Below the pieces are notes generated by a model that worked only from the letters and a program-made list of their open reading frames with translations, ran no database searches and was not told the origin of the DNA. 45,163 bases of DNA, from the NCBI RefSeq assembly GCF_002155915.1, contig NZ_MUME01000047.1:1-45163 (forward strand), given 5' to 3'. A program made the position numbers and the translations under genes. This DNA is from Streptomyces thermovulgaris. GTDB taxonomy: Bacteria > Actinomycetota > Actinomycetes > Streptomycetales > Streptomycetaceae. Positions 7,569 through 15,918 of this stretch are shown here, piece by piece. Every line of letters begins with the position of its first letter. Within the stretch, counting starts at the first letter, position 1.

Positions 7569-8880
7569 ATGAGCGAACTCAAGCGGTTACGCACAAGGGC
7601 GAACCGGACGCAGCAGAAAGTGGTCCAGGACCTGACGGACCTTGCTGCGCGCCTCCATGCGGAAGGACGGATCGCCAAGCCGCCGACATTCAGCATCCGG
7701 CAGCTCTCCAAGTGGGAGGGACCGTCTCCTCCCTGGCCCCATCCGGAGGCCCGCGAGGTTCTGGCCGCCTACTGGGGGCGGCCTGTCGAAGAGCTGGGAT
7801 TCCGCCCCCCGCGAGCACGTGAGCCGGACAGCCCCCCCGGTCCTCACACCGGTCCCTCTGACCAGTCGGACTCCCGTCCGGTCTCCGGCCCTGGCCGGCG
7901 CTGGGTCCAGCCCGCTCACGGACCAGGCGCCGCCTCCGTGGCTGGCCGAGACCGTCGCCGGCTCCGATGACTGGCGGATCGGCACGGACGAGGTAGCGCT
8001 GTTGCGTGAAGCCGCGGACGACATGGACGCCATCGACCAGCAGTTCGGAGGCAACAGGCTCTGGCGGCCGACCCGCGCGCATCTGTACTGGGTGCACCAC
8101 ATGATCGACCACGGCATCTACGACGACGCCCTCGGCAAGCAGCTCCATGCCGTCGCGGGAAAGTTCACCACCTCTCTCGGCTGGTTCTGCTACGACGCCG
8201 GCTTGCAGGCGCAGGCCCGCCAGTACTTCGCCGAAGCACTGAACGCCGCGCACTTCACCGGCGACGACGAGTTGGCCAGCCGCACCCTCAGCAACATGGC
8301 CAGACAGGCGGTCGACCTCAACAAGGGCCGCGAAGCCGTACGGTTCGCCCGCCTCGCCCAGACGCACGCAGAACTCTGGCAGGCACCGCGCCGAGTCACC
8401 GCGCTCCTTGCCATCCGCGAGGCACAAGGGCACGCCCGGGTGGGAGACGCCTTCACCTGCGAGGCCGCGATCAAGCGGGCGTGGCGGGAGTGGGAACGCG
8501 GTGATGACGAACGTGACCCCGACTGGACCACGTTCCTGAACCTGGCAGAGCTGACCTGTCTGGAAGGCATGTGCCGTCTCGATCTCGGTCAGACAGCACG
8601 CGCCCAGAAACTGCTCGCCGCGTCTGAAGCGCTCCAGGACGTCGCGCACTCCCGCAACCGGGGCATGTGCCTCGGCCGGCTGTCCATCGCGGCTCTCCAG
8701 AACGGCGATATCGACCACAGCGTCGCCGCCACCAAGGAAGCCCTGCGCCTCATCCAGGGCGGTATGTCTTCCACCCGTGCCGCCCAGCAGTTGAAGATCG
8801 TCCACGACGGACTGATTCCCCACCAGCGCGCCAGCGGAGTCCGGGATCTGCTCGAACAGATCCGCGCCCATGTCGCCTGA
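7569..8880 (+). pseudogene. XRE-type HTH / TPR-like regulator, apparently frameshifted at a C7 run
   Basis: The N-terminal frame (MSELKRLRTRANRTQQKVVQDL...SIRQLSKWEG...EELGFRPPRA) resembles the DNA-binding part of Streptomyces TPR-containing regulators. It starts at ATG 7569. The remaining ~310 residues are in another frame and are rich in TPR-like helices (ARQYFAEALNAAHFTGDDELASRTLSNMA), ending at 8880. The frames meet around a run of seven C at 7832-7838; one C fewer would restore a continuous protein of about 436 aa. Codon 7 is TTA (7587-7589). The location beside the lanthipeptide operon suggests a pathway regulator, which is inference. The indel could be a real mutation, a sequencing error or, less likely, a slippage site. 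Confidence 0.65.
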
Positions 8881-8907
8881 GCGCAGCCCAGAAGGAGAGA
8901 GCACACC

Positions 8908-9453
8908 GTGGATGCGGAGTACCAGCGATACGACGGAAGGTCTGCCAAGGGCATCGCTGACGAACTGGTCGACGTGTACGCCCGGGTGTACGACGTTCCG
9001 CCCTACGTCGCTGACCCGTTCTTCTCCGTCGACTCGTTCCGTGCCCGCCTGGAAGCCGCGTTCGACACCGAGGGGTTCGAGACGGTGACGGCCCGGCAGG
9101 ACGGACGGATCGTGGGCTATGTGCACGGCGCCACCCTGCCCGCGGACAAGCCGTGGTGGACATCCCTGGGTGACCGGCGGCCGGCGTGGCTGCGCGACCT
9201 GGCGGAAGCCAGGGGCGTTTTCTGGCTGCGGGAGCTGATGGTCCTTCCCGAGCTGCAGAACCGCGGCCTGGGACGGCAGATCCACGACACGGTCATCGCC
9301 GGCCGGGCGGAAAGCGTCACCACCCTGACGTGCATCGTCGACAACCAGCCCGCCCACGACGCCTACCTTCGGTGGGGGTACACGATCATGGGGCGGATCA
9401 AGCACGCCCCGGAGTCGCCCGTCTATGACGCGATGTACCTCCCCTCGCGCTGA
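8908..9453 (+). CDS. GNAT-family N-acetyltransferase
   Basis: The 181-aa protein starts at GTG 8908 with GAAGGAG (8891-8897) upstream, 27 bp after the regulator's stop. The acetyl-CoA-binding motif A is present (LRELMVLPELQNRGLGRQIHD; the Q-x-x-G-x-G element is at residues 117-122). A later segment (VDNQPAHDAYLRWGYTIMGRIKHA) is typical of GNAT strand 5 to helix 4. Substrate unknown. It is probably co-transcribed with the regulator and with the gamma-glutamylcyclotransferase-like gene 8 bp downstream. Confidence 0.87.
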   Translation: MDAEYQRYDGRSAKGIADELVDVYARVYDVPPYVADPFFSVDSFRARLEAAFDTEGFETVTARQDGRIVGYVHGATLPADKPWWTSLGDRRPAWLRDLAEARGVFWLRELMVLPELQNRGLGRQIHDTVIAGRAESVTTLTCIVDNQPAHDAYLRWGYTIMGRIKHAPESPVYDAMYLPSR

Positions 9454-9461
9454 CACATGGA

Positions 9462-9968
9462 ATGTGCATGACACAGATGCTCAACCAGCACGCCGCGGTC
9501 CCGGAGACCTCTGGTCGCCGGGACCGACTTTCACAGTGCCCAGACGTGCTGTTCTGCTACGGCACCCTCCAATTGCCCGAAGTCCTCGAAGCCCTGCTGG
9601 GGCGAATACCCGCCCGTACACCCGCCTCCGCGCCCGGCTGGCGCGCCGCCGCGCTCGAAGGGCGGGTCTACCCCGGACTCGTCGCCGATGCCCTCGGCGG
9701 CGCGGCAACCGGCCTGCTGCTCACCGACCTCAGTACCGAGGAATGGAGAATCCTCGACGCGTTCGAGGACGACCGCTATGAGCTGCGCCAGGTGACGCTC
9801 TCCACCGGAGACCGTGGCTGGGCGTACATATGGCCGGGCGGCGATGTTCTGCCCCATGACTGGAGCGTTGAGGACTTCAGAACACGGCACCTGGACGCGT
9901 ACGCCGCCCGGTGTGCGCGGATCGCCGCGGAGCTGACCGCGGGCCTGCGGCGCAGCAGTACCCAGTAA
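9462..9968 (+). CDS. Gamma-glutamylcyclotransferase/AIG2-like protein
   Basis: The 168-aa protein carries the family's YGTL motif (Y33-G34-T35-L36) after FC. It also has the downstream LDAFEDDRYELRQVTL region found in GGCT/AIG2-like folds, whose acidic residue is catalytic in characterised members. These enzymes cyclise gamma-glutamyl amines or amino acids to 5-oxoproline, but many bacterial members are uncharacterised. The ATG at 9462 is 8 bp after the GNAT stop; an alternative ATG lies at 9468. A strong hairpin follows directly after the TAA stop, so this is the last gene of the plus-strand unit. Confidence 0.8.
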   Translation: MCMTQMLNQHAAVPETSGRRDRLSQCPDVLFCYGTLQLPEVLEALLGRIPARTPASAPGWRAAALEGRVYPGLVADALGGAATGLLLTDLSTEEWRILDAFEDDRYELRQVTLSTGDRGWAYIWPGGDVLPHDWSVEDFRTRHLDAYAARCARIAAELTAGLRRSSTQ

Positions 9969-10021
9969 GCGAAGCGGCGGTGTTCGCGGAACGGAGTGCT
10001 CCTCGAACACCGTCGCTTCGC
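9969..10021. terminator. Bidirectional hairpin terminator between convergent genes
   Basis: Arms 9969-9986 and 10004-10021 pair over 17 of 18 positions around a 17-nt loop. The hairpin starts at the base after the TAA of the upstream plus gene and lies 9 bp from the stop of the minus-strand gene at 10030. There is no U-tract, as is usual in Streptomyces. Confidence 0.8.
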
Positions 10022-10029
10022 GGACATTG

Positions 10030-10368
10030 TCAGCCGGAAGTCTCGTCCGTGCTGCCCTGGGGCTCGCGGGCGTGCGCAACCGCGGCGTGGGCGGGGCCGC
10101 CGTACAGCGGGATCGCGTTGAGCGGGTCGCGCGTGCCCACGCCGTGGCGCCGGTTGTAAACGGTGTCCGCGGTGTGCGAGCCGTCTGCCCACCGCCCGGC
10201 CTTCTCTTCGGTCAGCCAGAAGTCCTCGTCGGACCAGGCCGGCACCTGCCCGGCGTGCAGTGGCAGCTCGCCGGGGGGCGAGCACGGTGTGCTGGGTGAT
10301 GACGTAGCGCGGCTGCGGCGAGGCGGCCGGGGCGGCCGCGTCCGGACCGTCCGATCGTTCCCGCTCAT
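10030..10368 (-). CDS. Small hypothetical protein (possible compensating frameshifts)
   Basis: ATG 10368 (MSGNDR) reads 112 aa to TGA 10030. The C-terminal ~75 residues look genuine (GELPLHAGQVPAWSDEDFWL, then GRWADGSHTADTVYNRRHGV). Residues ~8-35 in this frame are an unlikely Arg/Pro string. An adjacent frame over the same bases reads DAAAPAASPQPRYVITQHTV with G/C at every third position. This suggests one missing base near 10340 and one extra C in the C6 run near 10277, which cancel. Function is unknown and I recognise no domain. The 198 bp between this start and the divergent hexosaminidase presumably hold both promoters. Confidence 0.55.
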   Translation of the reverse strand: MSGNDRTVRTRPPRPPRRSRATSSPSTPCSPPGELPLHAGQVPAWSDEDFWLTEEKAGRWADGSHTADTVYNRRHGVGTRDPLNAIPLYGGPAHAAVAHAREPQGSTDETSG

Positions 10369-10566
10369 CTGTTCCTCTCCCCGCCAGGTACTGGTTGTTC
10401 CGGGCAGAACTCCTGGTGGATCCCGGCATCCGGCGGGCAGGGCACCGGCGTGTGTTCCATGCCCTCCTTCCGGATGATTTCCGCCGGGCGGGGAAGGTTT
10501 CCCCTCGTCCGCGGGAGAGTGGTCCATACCATCGGGGCTTCACCGAGCCGAGCGAAGGGAGCGCAT

Positions 10567-12258
10567 GTGAGACGGCACCACAGCACGACTCCCCGTACGA
10601 CCCGTACGATCCGCGCGACCCGCATCACCCGCACGACCCGACCCACCCGACCCATCCGACCGATCCGGCCGTTCCGGCTGTCCCGGCTGACCCGGGCCCT
10701 GGGGGCGCTGCTGCTGGTGGCGGCGACCGGGGCCCTCACCATGGGCGCCGCCCCCGCGGAACCCCGGCGGGCGGCGATCCCTCTGGACCAGGTGATTCCC
10801 GCCCCCGTCTCCGTGGAGTCCGGCGGGACCCCGTACCGCATCACCTCCGGCACCCACATCCGCGTCGACGACACCCCCGAGGTCCGTCAGGTCGGCACCT
10901 ATCTCGCGGAGATCCTGCGCCCCTCGACCGGCTACCGCCTGCCCCTCACCACCCAGGGCGACGGAGGCATCCGGCTGCGGCTGGCCAAGGGGCCGTACGG
11001 CGCCGAGGGCTACCGCCTCGACAGCGGGGCCAAGGGCGTGACCATCACCGCCCAGGAGCCGGCCGGCCTCTTCCACGGGGTGCAGACCCTGCGGCAGCTG
11101 CTGCCCGCCGCCGTCGAGAAGAAGTCCGTGCAGCCGGGGCCGTGGCTGGTCGCGGGCGGCACCATCCAGGACAGGCCGCGCTATGCGTACCGCGGCGCCA
11201 TGCTCGACGTCGCCCGGCACTTCTTCACCGTGGAGCAGGTCAAGCGCTACATCGACCAGCTCGCCCTCTACAAGATCAACAAGCTGCATCTGCACCTCAG
11301 CGACGACCAGGGCTGGCGCATCGCCATCGACTCCTGGCCGCGCCTGGCCACCTACGGCGGCTCCACCCAGGTCGGCGGCGGGCCGGGCGGCTACTACACC
11401 AAGGACGAGTACCGGGAGATCGTCCGCTACGCCGCCTCCCGCCATCTGGAGGTCGTCCCCGAGATCGACATGCCCGGCCACACCAACGCGGCCCTGGCCT
11501 CCTACGCCGAGCTGAACTGCGACGGCGTGGCACCCCCGCTCTACACCGGCACCAAGGTCGGCTTCAGCTCGCTGTGCGTGAACAAGGAGATCACCTACGA
11601 CTTCGTGGACGACGTGATCCGCGAGGTCGCCGCCCTCACCCCCGGCCGCTACTTGCACATCGGCGGTGACGAGGCGCACTCCACGAGCCCCGAGGACTAT
11701 GCGGCGTTCATGGACCGGGTGCAGCCCGTCGTCGCCCGGTACGGCAAGACGGTCATCGGCTGGCACCAGCTGACCGGCGCCAACCCGGCCAAGGGCGCCC
11801 TCGCCCAGTACTGGGGCCTGGACTCCACCAGCGAGGCGGAGAAGGCCCAGGTCGCACGGGCCGCCCGGAACGGCACCAGGCTGATCCTGTCCCCGGCCGA
11901 CCGGGTGTACCTGGACATGAAGTACACCAAGGACACCCCGCTGGGGCTGGCCTGGGCCGGCCATGTCGAGGTCCAGCGGTCGTACGACTGGAACCCGGGC
12001 AGCTATCTGCCGGACGTGCCCGAGTCCGCCGTGCTCGGGGTCGAGGCCCCGCTGTGGACGGAGACCCTGTCCACCTCGGCGCACCTCGAGACCATGGCCT
12101 TCCCCCGGCTGCCCGGTGCCGCCGAGCTCGGCTGGTCGCCGGCGGCCACGCACGACTGGGACACCTACAAGGTGCGGCTCGCGGCCCAGGCGCCGCGCTG
12201 GGACGCCCTGGGGATCGCGTACTACCGGTCGCCGCAGGTGCCCTGGCCCGCCGCGTAG
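10567..12258 (+). CDS. Secreted beta-N-acetylhexosaminidase (GH20)
   Basis: The 563-aa protein starts at GTG 10567, with AAGGGAG just upstream; an in-frame extension to 10450 is unlikely. The N-terminus has a long Arg-rich n-region, then GALLLVAATGALTMGAAPA as signal core. A GH20 N-terminal domain is followed by the catalytic barrel: HLHLSDDQGWRIAIDSWPRL and the Asp-Glu pair in IGGDEAHS (D368/E369, where Glu is the general acid). Known role: release of GlcNAc/GalNAc from chitin oligomers or glycoconjugates by substrate-assisted catalysis. It converges on desD with only 77 bp between. From memory, a hexosaminidase gene also adjoins desD in S. coelicolor. Confidence 0.93.
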   Translation: MRRHHSTTPRTTRTIRATRITRTTRPTRPIRPIRPFRLSRLTRALGALLLVAATGALTMGAAPAEPRRAAIPLDQVIPAPVSVESGGTPYRITSGTHIRVDDTPEVRQVGTYLAEILRPSTGYRLPLTTQGDGGIRLRLAKGPYGAEGYRLDSGAKGVTITAQEPAGLFHGVQTLRQLLPAAVEKKSVQPGPWLVAGGTIQDRPRYAYRGAMLDVARHFFTVEQVKRYIDQLALYKINKLHLHLSDDQGWRIAIDSWPRLATYGGSTQVGGGPGGYYTKDEYREIVRYAASRHLEVVPEIDMPGHTNAALASYAELNCDGVAPPLYTGTKVGFSSLCVNKEITYDFVDDVIREVAALTPGRYLHIGGDEAHSTSPEDYAAFMDRVQPVVARYGKTVIGWHQLTGANPAKGALAQYWGLDSTSEAEKAQVARAARNGTRLILSPADRVYLDMKYTKDTPLGLAWAGHVEVQRSYDWNPGSYLPDVPESAVLGVEAPLWTETLSTSAHLETMAFPRLPGAAELGWSPAATHDWDTYKVRLAAQAPRWDALGIAYYRSPQVPWPAA

Positions 12259-12335
12259 ACGGACGGACAGAAGACGACACGGAAGACGACAAAGGACAGC
12301 GGACCGCGGACACGGCGCACCGCCGGCGGGCCGGG

Positions 12336-14114
12336 TCAGGACTGCCGGAACCGTGCGATGGGGTTCTCCAGGGTCCCGACCAGCTGCAGCGCACCCGACG
12401 GGTCCGTCAGGTCCACCATCTGCCGGTTGTTCCGCAGCTGGAGCCGGTTGAGGCAGCTCAGCGCGAACTCGGGGGCGAACAGGTCGTACTGCCGGAACCT
12501 CTCGGCGAGTTCGGGCACCGACTCCTGGTACGCGCGGACCGCCTCGGCGACCGTCCGCCAGAAGTCGTCCTCCTCGAGGACGCCCTCGGCGGCGAGCTGT
12601 GCGGCCAGGAAGCGGAAGAAGCAGTCGAAGACGTCCGTGAAGACCGACAGCAGCTTCTTGTCCTCCGGGACCTCCATCCGGATCCGCTGCACCTCGGGCG
12701 GCAGGACGGCGTCCGGGTCCATCACCACGATCTCCTCGGCGATGTCCTTGAAGATCGCCCGCCGCACCACGCCGTTCTCCAGGACCAGGATCACGTTCTC
12801 CCCGTGCGGCATGAACGCCAGGTCGTAGGCGTAGAAGCTGTGCAGGAGAGGGGTGAGATAGGCCCGCAGATAGTGCCGCAGCCACTGCACGGGCGTCAGC
12901 CCCGAACGCTCGATCAGCGCACCCGCGAAGGACGCGCCCTCGTGGTCCGCATGGAGCAGGCAGGCCATGGTCGCCAGGGACTCGCCCTCGCGGAGCGAGG
13001 GCACCGGGCTCTCCCGCCAGAGCGCGGCCAGCATCTTCCGGTACGGCGAGGTGCGATCCGTGGCCGCCTCGTACTCCAGGTGCCGGTAGCCGACCGCCGC
13101 CCGCTCGCGCAGGATCGTCAGCCCCGTCGACCTCAGCACCGGATCGTTGTCGATCAGTCGTGCCAGCCAGTCGTTGATGGCCGGGGTGGCCTCCATGTAG
13201 GCGGCGGACAGCCCCCGCATGAAGCCCATGTTGAGGACCGAGAGCGCGGTCTTGACGTAGTGCTTTTCCGGACGGGAGGTGTTGAAGAAGGTCCGTATGG
13301 ACTGCTGGGCCAGGTACTCGTCCTCGCTCTCGCCCAGGAGGACCAGATGGCGGCGGGCGATCTCGGCGGCGAAGGTGACGGTGATCTTGTTCTGCCACTG
13401 CCAGGGGTGGACGGGGACGAGAAGGTAGTCGGCGGGGTCGAGGCCCTGCGCCCGCAGCTGCTTCTCGAACCGCTCGACGGTGGCCTCGCCCAGCTCCTCC
13501 CGCACGAACGCCCGGTACTCGATGCCGGCGCCCGCCGAGAACGCGGCCCGTGAACGGTGCGCGGCCAGCCACACCAGCCGGACGGGACGCGCGGCCTCGG
13601 GGGCGTAGGAGAGGTACTCCTGGATGCCGAAGCCGAGCCGGCCGTTGTTGGCCACGAAACAGGGGTGGCCCTCGGTCATGCCGGTCTCGATCTCCTGGAA
13701 GCCGCGGCGCGCGAGCTCGGCGGAGGTCACCCGCGGCTTGGCGAGCTTGTAGCAGGTGCTCGCCAGGGTGGAGGAGATCTCCTCCAGGTAGACCGGGAGG
13801 ATCTCGTCGCCCAGCCCGAGGGACTGCCGCAGCTCGATGAAGAAGTCCAGGGCGTTGAGGGGGAGTTCGGTGCCGTCGCGGTGACGGGACAGGGACTCCG
13901 GGTCCACCTGCCAGTGGTCGAGGGCGCGGCGGACGGCGGTGAAGCGGTAGTGGATCCGGCCGTCGTCGCTGCGGACGACGTAGTGGTCGCCGTCCCGCTC
14001 GGGTGCGATCAGCCGCTCATGGGCGAACTCGGCGAGGGCCTTGCGCAACAGAAGGCGGTTGGCTCTCTCCCAGTGCTCGGGGGAGAGATGGGCCACGGTG
14101 CCGGCGAGGGTCAT
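12336..14114 (-). CDS. desD: Desferrioxamine synthetase DesD (IucA/IucC family NIS synthetase)
   Basis: The 592-aa protein starts at ATG 14114, overlapping desC as ATGA. It has the NRPS-independent siderophore synthetase architecture: an N-terminal IucA/IucC domain (GHPCFVANNGRLGFG, VPVHPWQWQNKI, RTFFNTSRPEKHYVKTALSVLNMGFMRGL) and a C-terminal FhuF-like region (LHSFYAYDLAFMPHGENVILVLENGVVRRAIFKDIAEE). Known role: ATP-dependent oligomerisation and cyclisation of N-hydroxy-N-succinyl- or acyl-cadaverine into desferrioxamine E/B. It is the last gene of the iron-box-controlled desABCD unit and converges on the hexosaminidase. Confidence 0.96.
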   Translation of the reverse strand: MTLAGTVAHLSPEHWERANRLLLRKALAEFAHERLIAPERDGDHYVVRSDDGRIHYRFTAVRRALDHWQVDPESLSRHRDGTELPLNALDFFIELRQSLGLGDEILPVYLEEISSTLASTCYKLAKPRVTSAELARRGFQEIETGMTEGHPCFVANNGRLGFGIQEYLSYAPEAARPVRLVWLAAHRSRAAFSAGAGIEYRAFVREELGEATVERFEKQLRAQGLDPADYLLVPVHPWQWQNKITVTFAAEIARRHLVLLGESEDEYLAQQSIRTFFNTSRPEKHYVKTALSVLNMGFMRGLSAAYMEATPAINDWLARLIDNDPVLRSTGLTILRERAAVGYRHLEYEAATDRTSPYRKMLAALWRESPVPSLREGESLATMACLLHADHEGASFAGALIERSGLTPVQWLRHYLRAYLTPLLHSFYAYDLAFMPHGENVILVLENGVVRRAIFKDIAEEIVVMDPDAVLPPEVQRIRMEVPEDKKLLSVFTDVFDCFFRFLAAQLAAEGVLEEDDFWRTVAEAVRAYQESVPELAERFRQYDLFAPEFALSCLNRLQLRNNRQMVDLTDPSGALQLVGTLENPIARFRQS

Positions 14115-14638
14115 GCGCGCCGCACCGCCTTCTCGAACTGCTCCCGGGTGCAGAAGCTCAGCAGCGCCCTCTTCTCCGGCTTCTGGATCTCCCGTTCCGG
14201 AACGAAACCGACGGCTTCGTTCAGGGCGTGCACGGCGGTGTTGCGCACATCGGGCTCGACCACCACCCTCCTCGTCCCCGGGTCCTCGAAGAGGTGGGCC
14301 ATGATGGCGGTGATCACGGCCCGGGTGAACCCGTGCACGGGGGTGTCGGTGGGCGCGACCAGGAAGTGCATCCCGACGTCGCCGGGCTCGGGGTCGTACA
14401 GCCCGACCAGCTCCCGGTGGGCGGGGTCGTACCGCTCCATCAGGAAGACGGGCTCCCCGTCGTGCAGGCCGAGGAACGCGTGGTGGTGCTCGTCGGCGGC
14501 GATCTCCCTGTAGACGCGCTCGACGTCCTCCGGCTTCGCGTCCTGCATCATCCAGAACCTGGCCTTGGGGTGGGTGACCCAGCGGTGCAGCAGCTCGGCG
14601 TCCCCGGGCGGGTCGAGCGGGCGGAAGGTGAAGTTCAT
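14111..14638 (-). CDS. desC: Siderophore acyltransferase DesC
   Basis: The 175-aa GNAT-like acyltransferase of the IucB/RhbD type has conserved elements [27 protein letters not shown]-like [24 protein letters not shown] and [21 protein letters not shown]. It transfers a succinyl or acetyl group from CoA to N-hydroxycadaverine, giving the hydroxamate monomer. Start and stop overlap both neighbours by four bases (ATGA at each end), indicating translational coupling within desBCD. Confidence 0.94.
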   Translation of the reverse strand: MNFTFRPLDPPGDAELLHRWVTHPKARFWMMQDAKPEDVERVYREIAADEHHHAFLGLHDGEPVFLMERYDPAHRELVGLYDPEPGDVGMHFLVAPTDTPVHGFTRAVITAIMAHLFEDPGTRRVVVEPDVRNTAVHALNEAVGFVPEREIQKPEKRALLSFCTREQFEKAVRRA

Positions 14639-15918
14639 ACGGCGAACTCCTGGAAGGCGATCGTCTTCTCGATCGGGTAGTACTCGGTGCCGAGCATCTC
14701 CCGGATGATGCAGCTGTTGCGGTACGGGCCCATGCCCAGGTCGGGGCTGGTGACGCTGTGGGCGTGCACACCGGCGTTCTGGAGGAAGACACCGCGGCCG
14801 GTGACGTCGATGGCGTAGTTGCGGCCGATGTCGAAGTTGCCGTGGGAGTCACGGCGCAGCCGGTCGTGGATGGGCCGCAGGAACTCCGGTTCGGCGTAGT
14901 GGTAGCCGGTCGCCAGGATCAGGCCCTCGCTGCGCAGCTCGAAGTCCTTGCCCTGCTCCTCCTGACGGAAGGAGAGGGTGTACGTGCCCTGGTCGTAGGA
15001 GGCGGCGGTGAGCGCCGAGTTGGTGAGCAGGCGGGTGGGGGCCGGGCCGGTGAGCCTCTTCTGGTAGAGCAGGTCGAAGATGTCGTTGATCAGGTCCCCG
15101 TTGATGCCCTTGTACAGGCCCTTCTGCTGCTCGGTGAGGCGGTAGCGGGTCGCCTCCGGCAGCGCGTGGTAGTAGTCGACGTACTCCGGGGAGGTCATCT
15201 CCAGGGTGAGCTTGGTGTACTCCAGCGGGAAGAAGCGCGGGGAGCGCGTGACCCAGTTCAGCCGGTAGCCGTGGACGTCGATCTCGCCGAGCAGGTCGTA
15301 GTAGATCTCGGCGGCGGACTGGCCGCTGCCGACCAGGGTGATCGACTTCTTGCGCTGGAGCCGCTCCTTGTTCCCCATGTAGTCGGCGGTGTGGACGAAG
15401 TCGCCGTCCAGGCCGCGGCAGGCGTCCGGGAGGTACGGCGAGGTGCCGGTGCCGAGGACGAGGTGGCGGGCGCGGAACGTTTCCCCGGTGTCGGTGCGGA
15501 CGGCGTAGAGGCCGTCCTCGTCCTCGTACGTCACCTCGGTGACCGTCGTGCTGAAGCGGATGCTGCTCAGCTGGGCCGCCGCCCAGCGGCAGTAGTCGTT
15601 GTACTCGACCCGGAGGGGGAAGAAGTTCTCCCGGATGTAGAACGAGTACAGACGGCCCTTCTCCTTCAGGTAGTTGAGGAAGGAGTACGGGGACGTCGGG
15701 TCGGCCAGGGTCACCAGGTCCGACATGAACGGGGTCTGCAGATGGGCGCCGTCGAGGAACATCCCCGAGTGCCAGTCGAAGTCGGGCTTGGACTCCAGGA
15801 AGACACCGTTCAGCTCGGCGATCGGCTCGGTGAGGCAGGCGAGGCCGAGGTTGAAGGGGCCGAGCCCGATCCCCACGAAGTCGTAGGGGGCGGCGGTGGC
15901 TTCAGGACGCGCGGTCAA
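14635..15918 (-). CDS. desB: Cadaverine N-monooxygenase DesB
   Basis: The 427-aa flavin-dependent N-hydroxylase is of the lysine/ornithine monooxygenase family. The FAD-binding motif is at the N-terminus ([14 protein letters not shown]), the NADPH-binding glycine-rich motif is [18 protein letters not shown], and ATGYHY is near the C-terminus. It hydroxylates the amine of cadaverine using NADPH and oxygen. The start codon appears to be TTG (15918-15916): GGGAGAG lies a few bases upstream, and no ATG or GTG is better placed. It overlaps the 3' end of desA by 17 bp. Confidence 0.94.
   Translation of the reverse strand: MTARPEATAAPYDFVGIGLGPFNLGLACLTEPIAELNGVFLESKPDFDWHSGMFLDGAHLQTPFMSDLVTLADPTSPYSFLNYLKEKGRLYSFYIRENFFPLRVEYNDYCRWAAAQLSSIRFSTTVTEVTYEDEDGLYAVRTDTGETFRARHLVLGTGTSPYLPDACRGLDGDFVHTADYMGNKERLQRKKSITLVGSGQSAAEIYYDLLGEIDVHGYRLNWVTRSPRFFPLEYTKLTLEMTSPEYVDYYHALPEATRYRLTEQQKGLYKGINGDLINDIFDLLYQKRLTGPAPTRLLTNSALTAASYDQGTYTLSFRQEEQGKDFELRSEGLILATGYHYAEPEFLRPIHDRLRRDSHGNFDIGRNYAIDVTGRGVFLQNAGVHAHSVTSPDLGMGPYRNSCIIREMLGTEYYPIEKTIAFQEFAV

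Noticed and set aside
10540..13572. 1010-codon minus-strand frame across the hexosaminidase and part of desD
   Set aside because: It is a shadow of two well-supported genes, with no coherent protein sequence.
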